6,716 bases of DNA from Chitinophagaceae bacterium UBA2789 (lineage in GTDB: Bacteria > Bacteroidota > Bacteroidia > Chitinophagales > Chitinophagaceae): contig DEHX01000083.1 of the NCBI GenBank assembly GCA_002352145.1, forward strand, positions 31,833-38,548, read 5' to 3'. The notes under the pieces were generated by a model. The model was not told the DNA's origin, ran no database searches, and was given only the letters and a program-made list of their open reading frames with translations. Positions 1-6,716 of this stretch are shown here, in pieces; position 1 is the first letter of the stretch, and every line of letters starts with the position of its first letter. The position numbers and the translations under genes were made by a program.

Positions 1-1004
1 ACATGCCCAAACGCCCCGCCTGTATGCCAGTACACCTGTTTTCCGGCATAATCGGTTGAATATACACCCAATCCATAACCCCTGAAGTGAGTAGGATAAA
101 CGGTAGATTTCCGGCTACCGGTCAGGATATTAATATCTCTTGTTTTTTGTAAAACGGGCCAGGGTAAAATCTGTTTTCCCTGGTACCGTCCGCTGTCTAA
201 TTGTAAGAGCAGCCATTTGGTAAGATCTCGTACATTGCTTACCATACTGGTAGCTGGACCAAGGTTGTCTACATTATCAAAGGGAATCTTTGTGATGGAG
301 CTATAAAGATTGTTATGGGGGAAGGCAACATTGTTTCTCTTTGCCAGCCCCGCTGTATTCATATAGGTATTTTTCATCTCTAAGGGCATAAGAATATTTT
401 CTTCCACATATTTTTCCCATGTCTGCCCTGTGACTTTTTCTAATACCTGCCCTGCCACCAGGAAGGCGGAGTTGCAATAACCATAGTCCTGGCGGAACTC
501 ACCGGAGGGTTTTAAATAACGCATTTTCCAGATGATAGAATCTTTTTGGAGGTTAGAATCCCAGAAAGTGAAATCTCCTTGAAATGTTTTAGTACCTAGC
601 CGGTGGCAAAGCATATCTCTTACATTGGCCAGTTTTGTAGAAGTACTGTCATATAACCTGAACCAGGGTATATATTGTGTTATCCTGTCATTCAGAGACA
701 GTTTTTTCTCATGATCCAGTTTGGCAATAGCTGTTCCTGTAAAAAGTTTTGAGTTAGATGCAATGATGAACAAGGTGTTTTCATCTACTTTATCCTCTTT
801 GCCTATTTCACGGATACCATATCCCTTTTCGAGTATGACCTTTCCATCCTTTACAATAGCAATGGCTAATCCAGGTATTTGCCATTGACTCATTCCTCTT
901 TTAATATAACTGTCAAGGCTATCAGTAATAAAGGAAGGATTTTGTGCAAGACAAACTTTGCCAGAGAAAAGCAATGTCAAAACGATTAATTGAATTGATC
1001 TCAT
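1..1004 (-). CDS. Secreted serine hydrolase, class C beta-lactamase / PBP-like fold (3' end outside window)
   Basis: The reading frame opens at the ATG at 1004 and stays open to the window edge, giving 334 complete codons; the C-terminus is missing. Residues 1-20 form a signal peptide (a hydrophobic stretch, IQLIVLTLLF, then a likely cleavage after CLA), so the enzyme should act in the periplasm or outside the cell. The three motifs of the serine beta-lactamase-like superfamily are present: SNSK (S83-x-x-K86, nucleophile and general base), Y176-C-N178 (the YxN box), and H327-TGG (the KTG-like box). The segment NVRDMLCHRLG (about 127-137) fits the usual position of the conserved 'HxxG' region. 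Related Bacteroidota proteins often carry a DUF3471-type C-terminal domain; whether this one does cannot be seen. The substrate is unknown: members include peptidases, esterases and D-aminopeptidases as well as beta-lactamases, so a resistance role should not be assumed. The gene follows the terminator of the repeat protein and is probably transcribed separately. Confidence 0.9.
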   Translation of the reverse strand, partial: MRSIQLIVLTLLFSGKVCLAQNPSFITDSLDSYIKRGMSQWQIPGLAIAIVKDGKVILEKGYGIREIGKEDKVDENTLFIIASNSKLFTGTAIAKLDHEKKLSLNDRITQYIPWFRLYDSTSTKLANVRDMLCHRLGTKTFQGDFTFWDSNLQKDSIIWKMRYLKPSGEFRQDYGYCNSAFLVAGQVLEKVTGQTWEKYVEENILMPLEMKNTYMNTAGLAKRNNVAFPHNNLYSSITKIPFDNVDNLGPATSMVSNVRDLTKWLLLQLDSGRYQGKQILPWPVLQKTRDINILTGSRKSTVYPTHFRGYGLGVYSTDYAGKQVYWHTGGAFGH

Positions 1005-1040
1005 ATAATTGAATTGAAATCTGAAAGTACATATAAAATG

Positions 1041-1068
1041 AAAAATGCCGGCTTAAAGGCCGGCATTT
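1041..1068 (-). terminator. Intrinsic terminator of the repeat protein gene
   Basis: A perfect 10-base-pair inverted repeat (1043-1052 with 1059-1068, core GCCGGC) flanks a six-base loop that can close further by a T-G wobble pair. Read on the minus strand, the stem runs into TTTTT (1045-1041) and then a further T-rich stretch. It lies 20 bases after the stop codon of the repeat protein gene and before the start of the serine hydrolase gene. The arm is also A-rich on the side that would serve the plus strand, but no plus-strand gene ends here. Confidence 0.85.
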
Positions 1069-1088
1069 AACAAGTAATAGCTGAAACA

Positions 1089-4000
1089 TTATTGTATCAC
1101 CCTGATATTATATCCAATCGAGGGCGGATTGACCGCTGCGCCGGCGTTATTTTCAAACCTAACCTGGATTGTATTAGCTGCACTCACTCTTGCCCATGCA
1201 ATGATAATTCCATTGGGTAAAGCACTTGAAGGTGAAATAGCTACAACACTTCCTACTGTTGCACCGGTAAAGGCAAAAGTCACTGTTGTTCCTGAATTGA
1301 CCGGAATATTAGGAGGGTCAATACCTATACCACCGCTAATAATACCACCCCAGGCAGCACCGTTGTATGTTTCGAGGCGACCGCCTTCATCGGTATTGTA
1401 ACGAACCATACCTGCTACAGCGCTGGCAGGCCTTTGGGCTGTTGTTCCGGTGGGAACGATCATGGCACTGGTAGCATTCACATCTAATACAGCCCTGGCA
1501 ACCGTGGCAGGCCCGGTGGTTATAACTACGGAATCACCAAAACGATTAACTCCCCGGTTTGAATAAAAAGCAAAGTTTTTGCTGCCAGCTGCTCCGGTTA
1601 CGTTTGAAAGAAATACACCATAAATATTTCCATCAACGTTGTTGGCAAGCCCGGTAAAGCTGCCAAACCAGCCATATACATTGCCCGTAACCCGTCCACC
1701 GGTAGCACCTGCTCTTCCAACGATATTACGGAAACCAATAAGTTCACCTGTATTATTATTGTTGCCGTTTTGTATGCGGGCAACATTCTGAATTCCGATC
1801 ACAGAACCGGATCTGCCATTACCACTGTTCCTGGCGATGTTAGCAATGCCGATTACGAGTTGTACAGAATCATTTCCTGCATGAATGGCAGTATTGCTAA
1901 AACCAGCTAACTGATCTGCTTTCTGAAATGCTTTTGGATTCATTATGACACTTGACGAGGTTGCTGTATAAATGGTACCTGAAGCTGCATTGTCAACTTC
2001 ATATACAATATTGGCAACAGCACCATCCTGCAACGAGGGATCTGTCCTTTGCGAAGCCGTTGATTTGAAAGTATACTTGCCGTTGAATGCATCTACAGGA
2101 AAATCGTTTCCAAGACTATTGGTATTGGTGTAGCGGTCGCTAAATACGAACTTTCTGCTAACGGGGTTGTAAAACACAGTATCTGCAGAAGGCAGCCCCC
2201 TTACAAGGTTAACCCTGCTGGTGCCCGCATCAAATTTCCATTCGGCTGAATCGCTGCTTAAAGCCTTCCAGTTACTGCCGTCAAAATATTCCATATTGGC
2301 ATTGTCATTATTATGACGAAGCATAGCAGCAACTGCTGTTGCAGGTCTTTGTGCTGTTGTACCAGCTGGGGTGATCATGGCACTGGTAGAATTGATATCA
2401 AAAACAGCTCTTGGGTTTACAGCAAAATTGTCAGTAACAAGTGTTGAATCGCCAAAACGATTATGTCCTCTGCCAGAATAGAAAGCAAAATTCTTCCTGG
2501 GTGCAGCTGCAGTTATATTACTTAAGAAAACACCATAGGCATTACCGTTAATAAGTGTACTTCCAGTTCCATCTGTAAAACCGGAAAGTGCACCAAAATA
2601 GCCAAACACATTACCCGTAACACGGCCACCAGCATTAGGTGTCATAGAAATTGTATTCCTGTAACCTGTTACGGTTCCAATATTATTGGTTGACCCGTCC
2701 GTGATGGCCATATTATTTTGTAAACCAGTGAAGGAACCTGTATAGCCCTGTCCATCAATAAAACTATTACTTACAACGGAGGTCACTTGTGTCACACTAT
2801 CAGCACCTGTATGATTAAGCTGGAGATTGAGTACCCTTGCAATTGCACTTGTTTGTGTGGCTGTTGGTAATACTTGTGTTGAAAAACGGGCGGCATTGTA
2901 TGCTGCCAGCCCCGGGTTCGCCAGTGCAAAAGAGTCATTATCTATTTCATACAGGAAATTGCTCATTGTCAGGCTTGGAAAATTAACAGAAGCAGCATCA
3001 TGAAAGAGTTTTGAGGCAGTTGCTTTGAAGATGTACTTTCCCGGAAATTGCACATCTGCCGGAGTACCGGTGTTACCAAAAGTTGTTTTATCAGCAAAAA
3101 CAAATTTTTTCCTGCCAATATTATAATATACAGAATCACCCTGCGCAAGGCCCCTGTTCAGGTTTACCTTATTGGTTAGTGCATCATACACCCATTCATT
3201 GGAACCTGTAGAAAGAGGCTGCCAGGCAGCACCATCAAAATATTCCGGTCCGCCAATGTCTGTGTTATTTCTTAACATAGCAGTGACACCGGTGGCAGGT
3301 CTTTGTGAAGTATTCCCGGAAGGAATGATCATTGCACTGGTAGCATTTACATCCAGTACGGCACGGGGACTGGTAAAGAATTGATCGGTAATGAGTGTAG
3401 AGTCGCCAAAACGATTATGCCCTTTGCCAGAATAGAATGCATAGTTGCGTTTGGGCTGTGCTGCGTTTATATTATTCAGGAAAATACCATAGGCATTACC
3501 ATTGATCAGGCTGTTATTTAAGGTGTCACGAAATCCGCCGATGCTGCCGACATACCCAAAAACACTGCCCGTAACCCTGCCACCTGCATCCGGAGCCATG
3601 GATAGCAAACTGCGATATCCGGTTATAGTACCAATATTATTGGTGGCAGTTGATGAAACAGCCAGGTTATTTTGAATTCCATTGAAAGTGGCAGTATAGC
3701 CTTGTCCGTCAACAAAGGCATTACTGGCCATAGCTGTTACAGCGTTTAATGAGTCAGTACCGGTATGATTTACCTGCAATAATAAGGAACGTACGGTTGA
3801 TGCTCTTTGCGTAGCCGAAGGCAACATTTGCGTTGATATCCGCATACCGTTATAAAATGCAAGGTTAGGATTAGCTACTGCAAATGAATCATTATCGATT
3901 GCAAAGAGGAAATTGCTTAATGTAATACTGGGAAAATTCAGGGACGCAGAATCATGAAAGACCCCCGAAGCATTTCCCTTGAATATGTACTTACCCGGAT

Positions 4001-4469
4001 AAAATACATCTGCCGGTGTATTGCTGCCTTCAACATTTATTTTATCTGAGAAAACAAATTTGCGGCGGGCAGTATTATAATAAACGGAATCTCCAAGCGG
4101 ATATCCTCTGACAAGAAAAACACGGAGAGTAGAAGTATCAAATTCCCATTCACAAGAGTCTTCTCCCAAACGCTGTGCTTCCTGCATCAGGGGCATCCAT
4201 TCTTTACGATCCTCACTATAAATAAAAACATTCTTTGCATCTGTATTGTAAACTACCAATGCGTTGGCAGGTTGTTTAATAGAGTGCATTTGCTGTTGTG
4301 ACAGCCTGGGCAACAAGAGACCTTTATCAGTTCCCTGCAGCTCCAATACAGCCGAAGGGTGGGGATCTTCTTTTGGGTTTCCCCCGATTTTGACCTGGGA
4401 AAAACTTTCAGTACTTAAAACAAGGAAGGTAAGGCACACTAATGCCCTGGTTAAGGTTAATGGTTTCAT
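1089..4469 (-). CDS. Large secreted/surface protein with three tandem ~300-318-residue repeats
   Basis: The function is unknown. The chosen start is the ATG at 4469 (1126 residues): it opens directly into a signal peptide (MKPLTLTRALVCLTFLVLST, with cleavage near SFS-Q at 24/25), and a promoter-like sequence lies just upstream. Longer in-frame versions from 4580 or 4502 would bury the signal peptide; the first also overlaps the mutase stop. The mature protein begins with a 60-residue module (about 38-94: SAVLEL, KGLLLPRLS, ALVVYNTD, EWMPL) common in Bacteroidota surface and tail-fibre-like proteins. Three repeats follow, each opening with EW (residues 107, 425 and 743) and ending with a version of the same module (RAVLDVNATSAM, QRPA, YFDGAAW). 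Conserved landmarks inside the repeats are YYN..RKFVF, GKYxFK, GGRVTGxVxG, NAFYS-type FAFYS and NRFGDS. Residues 1049-1126 form a separate domain predicted to be beta-rich (PPNIPVNSG, SPSSALPNGI, AWARVSA). I see no lipobox, no T9SS sorting tail and no peptidase S74 chaperone domain. The composition, rich in Asn, Gly, Thr, Ser and Ala, suits an elongated beta-structured surface fibre; that role is inference. Confidence 0.85.
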   Translation of the reverse strand: MKPLTLTRALVCLTFLVLSTESFSQVKIGGNPKEDPHPSAVLELQGTDKGLLLPRLSQQQMHSIKQPANALVVYNTDAKNVFIYSEDRKEWMPLMQEAQRLGEDSCEWEFDTSTLRVFLVRGYPLGDSVYYNTARRKFVFSDKINVEGSNTPADVFYPGKYIFKGNASGVFHDSASLNFPSITLSNFLFAIDNDSFAVANPNLAFYNGMRISTQMLPSATQRASTVRSLLLQVNHTGTDSLNAVTAMASNAFVDGQGYTATFNGIQNNLAVSSTATNNIGTITGYRSLLSMAPDAGGRVTGSVFGYVGSIGGFRDTLNNSLINGNAYGIFLNNINAAQPKRNYAFYSGKGHNRFGDSTLITDQFFTSPRAVLDVNATSAMIIPSGNTSQRPATGVTAMLRNNTDIGGPEYFDGAAWQPLSTGSNEWVYDALTNKVNLNRGLAQGDSVYYNIGRKKFVFADKTTFGNTGTPADVQFPGKYIFKATASKLFHDAASVNFPSLTMSNFLYEIDNDSFALANPGLAAYNAARFSTQVLPTATQTSAIARVLNLQLNHTGADSVTQVTSVVSNSFIDGQGYTGSFTGLQNNMAITDGSTNNIGTVTGYRNTISMTPNAGGRVTGNVFGYFGALSGFTDGTGSTLINGNAYGVFLSNITAAAPRKNFAFYSGRGHNRFGDSTLVTDNFAVNPRAVFDINSTSAMITPAGTTAQRPATAVAAMLRHNNDNANMEYFDGSNWKALSSDSAEWKFDAGTSRVNLVRGLPSADTVFYNPVSRKFVFSDRYTNTNSLGNDFPVDAFNGKYTFKSTASQRTDPSLQDGAVANIVYEVDNAASGTIYTATSSSVIMNPKAFQKADQLAGFSNTAIHAGNDSVQLVIGIANIARNSGNGRSGSVIGIQNVARIQNGNNNNTGELIGFRNIVGRAGATGGRVTGNVYGWFGSFTGLANNVDGNIYGVFLSNVTGAAGSKNFAFYSNRGVNRFGDSVVITTGPATVARAVLDVNATSAMIVPTGTTAQRPASAVAGMVRYNTDEGGRLETYNGAAWGGIISGGIGIDPPNIPVNSGTTVTFAFTGATVGSVVAISPSSALPNGIIIAWARVSAANTIQVRFENNAGAAVNPPSIGYNIRVIQ
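1332..2243 (-). repeat. Tandem repeat unit 3 of the surface protein, shorter and more divergent (residues 743-1046)
   Basis: The unit begins at EWKFD and keeps the start (VNLVRGLP, RKFVFSD, GKYTFK) and the end (GGRVTGNVYGWFG, NFAFYSNRG, NRFGDS, RAVLDVNATSAM, YNGAAW) of the repeat. Its middle (about 806-915) is much changed. The distance from the opening EW to the closing GAAW is 12 residues shorter than in units 1 and 2. The change probably reflects loss and divergence in the central part, next to the C-terminal domain. Confidence 0.83.
2244..3197 (-). repeat. Tandem repeat unit 2 of the surface protein (residues 425-742)
   Basis: This unit has exactly the length of unit 1 (318 codons) and abuts it directly, beginning at EWVYD. 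The landmark residues keep register throughout: W108/W426, P158/P476, D254/D572, H351/H669 and W416/W734 are each 318 apart. Confidence 0.88.
3198..4151 (-). repeat. Tandem repeat unit 1 of the surface protein (residues 107-424)
   Basis: This is a 318-codon unit starting at the EWEFD motif. By hand count it matches unit 2 at about 197 of 318 residues (roughly 62%) with no gap anywhere. The best conserved stretches are TNNIGTxTGYR, GGRVTGxVFGY, LINGNAYG and GHNRFGDST. The DNA of the two units differs at many synonymous positions, so this is not a very recent duplication. Confidence 0.88.
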
Positions 4470-4488
4470 GACAGATGGTTTTGGAATG

Positions 4489-4519
4489 AAAAGATAGGAC
4501 ATCTGCCAACCCCGGCAAA
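4489..4519 (-). promoter_or_regulatory. Bacteroidota-type promoter for the repeat protein gene
   Basis: Read on the minus strand, TTTG (4519-4516) is followed after 19 bases by TATCTTTT (4496-4489), which matches TAnnTTTG except for the last base. The spacing is as expected for the primary sigma factor of this phylum. Transcription would begin near 4482, leaving a short leader of about a dozen bases before the ATG at 4469. An A-rich run lies just upstream of the TTTG box. This supports the ATG at 4469 over the longer reading frames, whose starts would lie upstream of the transcription start. It is a sequence match only. Confidence 0.55.
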
Positions 4520-4563
4520 TACCACTTTTAGGGGTTTTTTTGCAGGATTTTGCCAGTTTGGGG

Positions 4564-6126
4564 CTATTTATATTCACCAAATACCTCTCTTAGGGTATCA
4601 GCAATTTCACCAAGAGTACACTTACTCTCTACGGCTTCCAGTACTGCGGGCATCAAATTGTCCCCACTTACAGCTTTATCATTCAATTCCTGCAGGCATT
4701 GATCAACCTTGGCATTATCTCTGTTGCTGCGCAGTTTTGCAAGTTTGGCTGATTGTAAAGTCCTGATACTATCATCCACTTTCAGTATGGGTATATGATC
4801 CTCGCTGGCGACCTGGAATTTATTTACACCAACAATTATTTTATTGCTGTCTTCAATATTTCGCTGGTATTCGTAGGCACTTCGGGCAATCTCATCCTGT
4901 ATAAATCCTTGTTCAATAGCCGTTACGCTACCGCCCATAGCATCGATTTTTTCAATTAGTTTCCAGGCAGCCTCTTCTACCTGTTGGGTCAAAGACTCTA
5001 CAAAATAGGAACCAGCCAGGGGGTCTACCGTTTCGGTAACACCACTTTCAAATGCAACAATTTGTTGAGTGCGTAAGGCTATCCTGGCAGCTTCTTCAGT
5101 AGGCAGGCTTAGTGCTTCATCATAGCCATTAGTGTGTAATGATTGTGTACCACCCAATACTGCTGCGAGGGTCTGAATAGTAACCCTTGAAATATTATTC
5201 AGGGGTTGCTGTGCGGTTAATGTACTTCCACCTGTCTGTGTATGAAACCGCAGCATCATCGCTTTCGGATCTGTGGCGCCGAGCTCTTTCATTATTTTAG
5301 CCCACATTCTTCTGGCGGCCCTGAATTTGGCCACTTCCTCAAACAGGTTATTATGTGCATTGAAAAAGAAGGACAGCCGTTTGCCAAAAACATTAATATC
5401 AAGACCTTTATTTAAGGCAGCCTGCACATATGCTTTACCATTGCTGAGGGTAAAAGCTATTTCCTGTACAGCAGTACTTCCGGCTTCCCTGATATGATAA
5501 CCCGAAATAGAAATGGTGTTCCACTTTGGTACTTCTTTGCTGCACCATTCAAAGATATCTGTGATGATACGCATGGATGGTTTTGGCGGATAAATATAGG
5601 TGCCTCTTGCTGCGTATTCTTTTAAGATATCGTTTTGAATTGTTCCTGATATTTTTTTAAGATCAGCACCCTGCTGTTTTGCCAGTGCAGCATATAATGA
5701 GAGCAGGATAAAACCGGTGGCATTAATGGTCATGGAAGTACTTACTTCTTCCAGTTTTATTCCGTTGAAGAGTATCTGCATATCTTCAATACTGTCAATA
5801 GCAACACCTACTTTACCCACTTCTCCTTCAGCTAGGTGATGATCACTGTCGTACCCGATTTGTGTGGGAAGGTCAAAAGCTACACTTAATCCATTAACAC
5901 CCTGCGATAATAGATAGTGGTACCGTTTATTGCTTTCTTCGGCGGTAGAGAAGCCGGCATACTGCCGCATCGTCCACAATTTACCACGGTACATATCGGC
6001 CTGTACACCCCTGGTAAAAGGGTAATTACCGGGCAATTCATTTTCCGGATTGCTCCAATCACTGCTGGTGTAAAGCGGTTTAATTTCAATTCCTGAGTCG
6101 GTAAATTTCTTATTATCGTCTGCCAT
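4564..6126 (-). CDS. Methylmalonyl-CoA mutase-type acyl-CoA mutase large (catalytic) subunit without B12-binding domain
   Basis: This 520-residue protein matches the catalytic TIM-barrel half of coenzyme-B12-dependent acyl-CoA mutases along its whole length. The N-terminal part (about 13-60) holds IKPLYT, YPFTRG and RQYAGFST. TIQNDILKEYAAR (162-174), SISGYH (206-211), the FHTQTGGSTLTAQQP stretch (294-308), GGTQSLHTN (325-333) and ESGV..TVDPLAGSY (360-374) follow. By alignment with the Propionibacterium enzyme, Y56, R174 and H211 correspond to Tyr89, Arg207 and His244. Y56 with R174 points to methylmalonyl-CoA rather than isobutyryl-CoA (Phe/Gln), and A83 stands where 2-hydroxyisobutyryl-CoA mutase has Asp. 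The expected reaction is (R)-methylmalonyl-CoA to succinyl-CoA in the cytoplasm (EC 5.4.99.2). The protein ends at VFGEYK, exactly where the catalytic part of one-chain mutases ends, so the DxHxxG cobalamin-binding domain must come from a separate gene, as in the split (mcmA1/mcmA2) type. It starts 11 bases after the upstream membrane protein gene, suggesting an operon. Confidence 0.93.
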   Translation of the reverse strand: MADDNKKFTDSGIEIKPLYTSSDWSNPENELPGNYPFTRGVQADMYRGKLWTMRQYAGFSTAEESNKRYHYLLSQGVNGLSVAFDLPTQIGYDSDHHLAEGEVGKVGVAIDSIEDMQILFNGIKLEEVSTSMTINATGFILLSLYAALAKQQGADLKKISGTIQNDILKEYAARGTYIYPPKPSMRIITDIFEWCSKEVPKWNTISISGYHIREAGSTAVQEIAFTLSNGKAYVQAALNKGLDINVFGKRLSFFFNAHNNLFEEVAKFRAARRMWAKIMKELGATDPKAMMLRFHTQTGGSTLTAQQPLNNISRVTIQTLAAVLGGTQSLHTNGYDEALSLPTEEAARIALRTQQIVAFESGVTETVDPLAGSYFVESLTQQVEEAAWKLIEKIDAMGGSVTAIEQGFIQDEIARSAYEYQRNIEDSNKIIVGVNKFQVASEDHIPILKVDDSIRTLQSAKLAKLRSNRDNAKVDQCLQELNDKAVSGDNLMPAVLEAVESKCTLGEIADTLREVFGEYK

Positions 6127-6137
6127 AGCTCTACGAT

Positions 6138-6641
6138 TTAGTTCATCAGTTTTTTTGCTTCAAAGTTCAATGCCTGCAACACCATTTCATGTAATGAGCC
6201 ATTGGGTTGCGACATTGTTACCTCCAGAATTTTTCTATTCAGGTCTGAGGCAGATGCATCAGCCGGCATAGTTGCTGAGACCTGGTTGATGATCATAATA
6301 TTTTGTTCTTTAAGATTACGGACGGCATCCCAGCTCACAGGGCTTACATATAATTGTTGTGTACTATTGTATTCGAATTCCTGTTTGATATTTTCTGTCA
6401 AAATAATTTTCATATCCGTAGCGGGAATACCCGGCTGATTAAGTCTGCTGATCAGGTTAGGCAAGGAAATTCTTTCGGCCAGTAATACAAGTCTTTCGTA
6501 AGCCTGTAAACGCAATGAAGTACTGTCAAATTTTTCACCTGCGGGTTCCAGTGGCGGTGTATCAGATTTTCTAAAAAGAGCAATTACAGAAATTATGACA
6601 GCTAAAGAGGCAAGGATAATGCTAACAACGGTCAGATCCAT
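6138..6641 (-). CDS. Small single-pass membrane protein of unknown function, upstream of the mutase
   Basis: I do not recognise a named family. With the ATG at 6641 the protein has 167 residues. Residues 4-23 (TVVSIILASLAVIISVIALF) form one strong transmembrane segment, followed by FRKSD, so the N-terminus is probably outside and the bulk cytoplasmic (positive-inside rule). The rest is mostly predicted alpha-helical and charged: a short linker (TPPLEPAGEKFD), then SLRLQAYERLVLLAERI (about 42-58), an ILTENIKQEFEYN helix (80-92), and a C-terminal helix ending in LNFEAKKLMN. No catalytic motif is visible. A longer frame from a TTG at 6671 exists but starts inside the likely -7 box, so the ATG at 6641 is preferred. 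The stop lies 11 bases before the mutase start, so the two are probably cotranscribed. It is not the MeaB/ArgK GTPase that often accompanies this mutase, because it has no P-loop. Confidence 0.82.
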   Translation of the reverse strand: MDLTVVSIILASLAVIISVIALFRKSDTPPLEPAGEKFDSTSLRLQAYERLVLLAERISLPNLISRLNQPGIPATDMKIILTENIKQEFEYNSTQQLYVSPVSWDAVRNLKEQNIMIINQVSATMPADASASDLNRKILEVTMSQPNGSLHEMVLQALNFEAKKLMN

Positions 6642-6668
6642 GTATGTTGGTTTATGAAAGTAATACGA

Positions 6669-6676
6669 CAAATTTA
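6669..6676 (-). promoter_or_regulatory. -7 promoter box for the membrane protein-mutase operon
   Basis: On the minus strand the octamer TAAATTTG is a full match to the Bacteroidota -7 consensus TAnnTTTG. It lies 27 bases upstream of the ATG at 6641, which would give a leader of about 20 bases. No good TTTG -33 box is found 17-23 bases further upstream, where the sequence is A-rich, so this half of the promoter is weak or missing. Confidence 0.5.
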
Positions 6677-6716
6677 GGCCGATTGTTTAATCTTTTGATT
6701 GATAATTATCAGCGAA

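Noticed and set aside
1..1004. The serine hydrolase as an antibiotic-resistance beta-lactamase.
   Set aside because: The SxxK, YxN and HTGG motifs are shared by the whole fold superfamily, including esterases and peptidases. The C-terminus is missing and nothing in the context suggests resistance.
1022..1029. TACTTTCA as a -7 box for the serine hydrolase gene.
   Set aside because: Only part of the TAnnTTTG consensus fits, and the position of a -33 box falls inside the terminator stem with no TTTG. The gene must have some promoter in 1005-1040 or depend on read-through, but this site is too weak to annotate.
1129..1401. Plus-strand open frame of 90 codons opposite the C-terminal part of the repeat protein.
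   Set aside because: It lies fully inside a strong minus-strand gene. Its Pro/Val/Leu-rich translation is what the opposite strand of that Gly/Asn/Thr-rich repeat coding would give, and it has no promoter or family resemblance. The smaller plus-strand frames at 3172-3384, 4264-4497, 5273-5497 and 6202-6438 were rejected for the same reasons.
1089..4469. The repeat protein as a phage tail fibre or part of a prophage.
   Set aside because: It has a signal peptide, no S74 self-cleaving chaperone domain, and no phage genes beside it. The resemblance to tail-fibre-like modules is shared by many secreted Bacteroidota proteins.
4508..4536. Possible terminator after the mutase: a six-base stem (AACCCC with GGGGTT) around a 17-base loop.
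   Set aside because: On the minus strand no T-run follows the stem, and the loop is long. The T7 run lies on the plus-strand side, where no gene ends. The sequence overlaps the promoter-like elements of the next gene, so it is not supported as a terminator, and some read-through from the mutase is possible.

Overview
The window looks like ordinary chromosome from a Bacteroidota bacterium, most likely of the Chitinophagaceae type. That rests on the moderate GC content, promoter boxes of the Bacteroidota form (TTTG, about 19 bases, TAnnTTTG), starts without a clear Shine-Dalgarno sequence, and protein families that read like that group. The family level is an inference from sequence style, not a proven assignment. 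All four supported genes lie on the minus strand, so transcription runs from right to left.

In transcription order the layout is as follows. (1) 6641-6138 encodes a 167-residue single-pass membrane protein of unknown function, with a good TAAATTTG -7 box just upstream. (2) 6126-4564, only 11 bases further on, encodes a 520-residue coenzyme-B12-dependent acyl-CoA mutase large subunit of the methylmalonyl-CoA mutase type, complete in its catalytic domain but without the cobalamin-binding domain. (3) 4469-1089 encodes a 1126-residue secreted or surface protein built from three tandem repeats of about 300-318 residues plus a C-terminal beta-type domain; it has its own promoter-like sequence and a strong intrinsic terminator after its stop codon. 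(4) 1004 to the left edge encodes a secreted serine hydrolase of the class C beta-lactamase / penicillin-binding protein fold, cut off by the window.

The membrane protein and the mutase probably form one transcription unit. The mutase should interconvert (R)-methylmalonyl-CoA and succinyl-CoA in propionate metabolism, but only together with a separate B12-binding subunit that is not encoded here. The repeat protein and the serine hydrolase look like independent envelope or secreted functions, and nothing in the sequence ties them to the mutase. I see no RNA genes, insertion sequences, CRISPR arrays or phage modules. The most distinctive element is the repeat protein: repeats 1 and 2 align over 318 residues with no gap, and each repeat ends in a module that is also found at the mature N-terminus.
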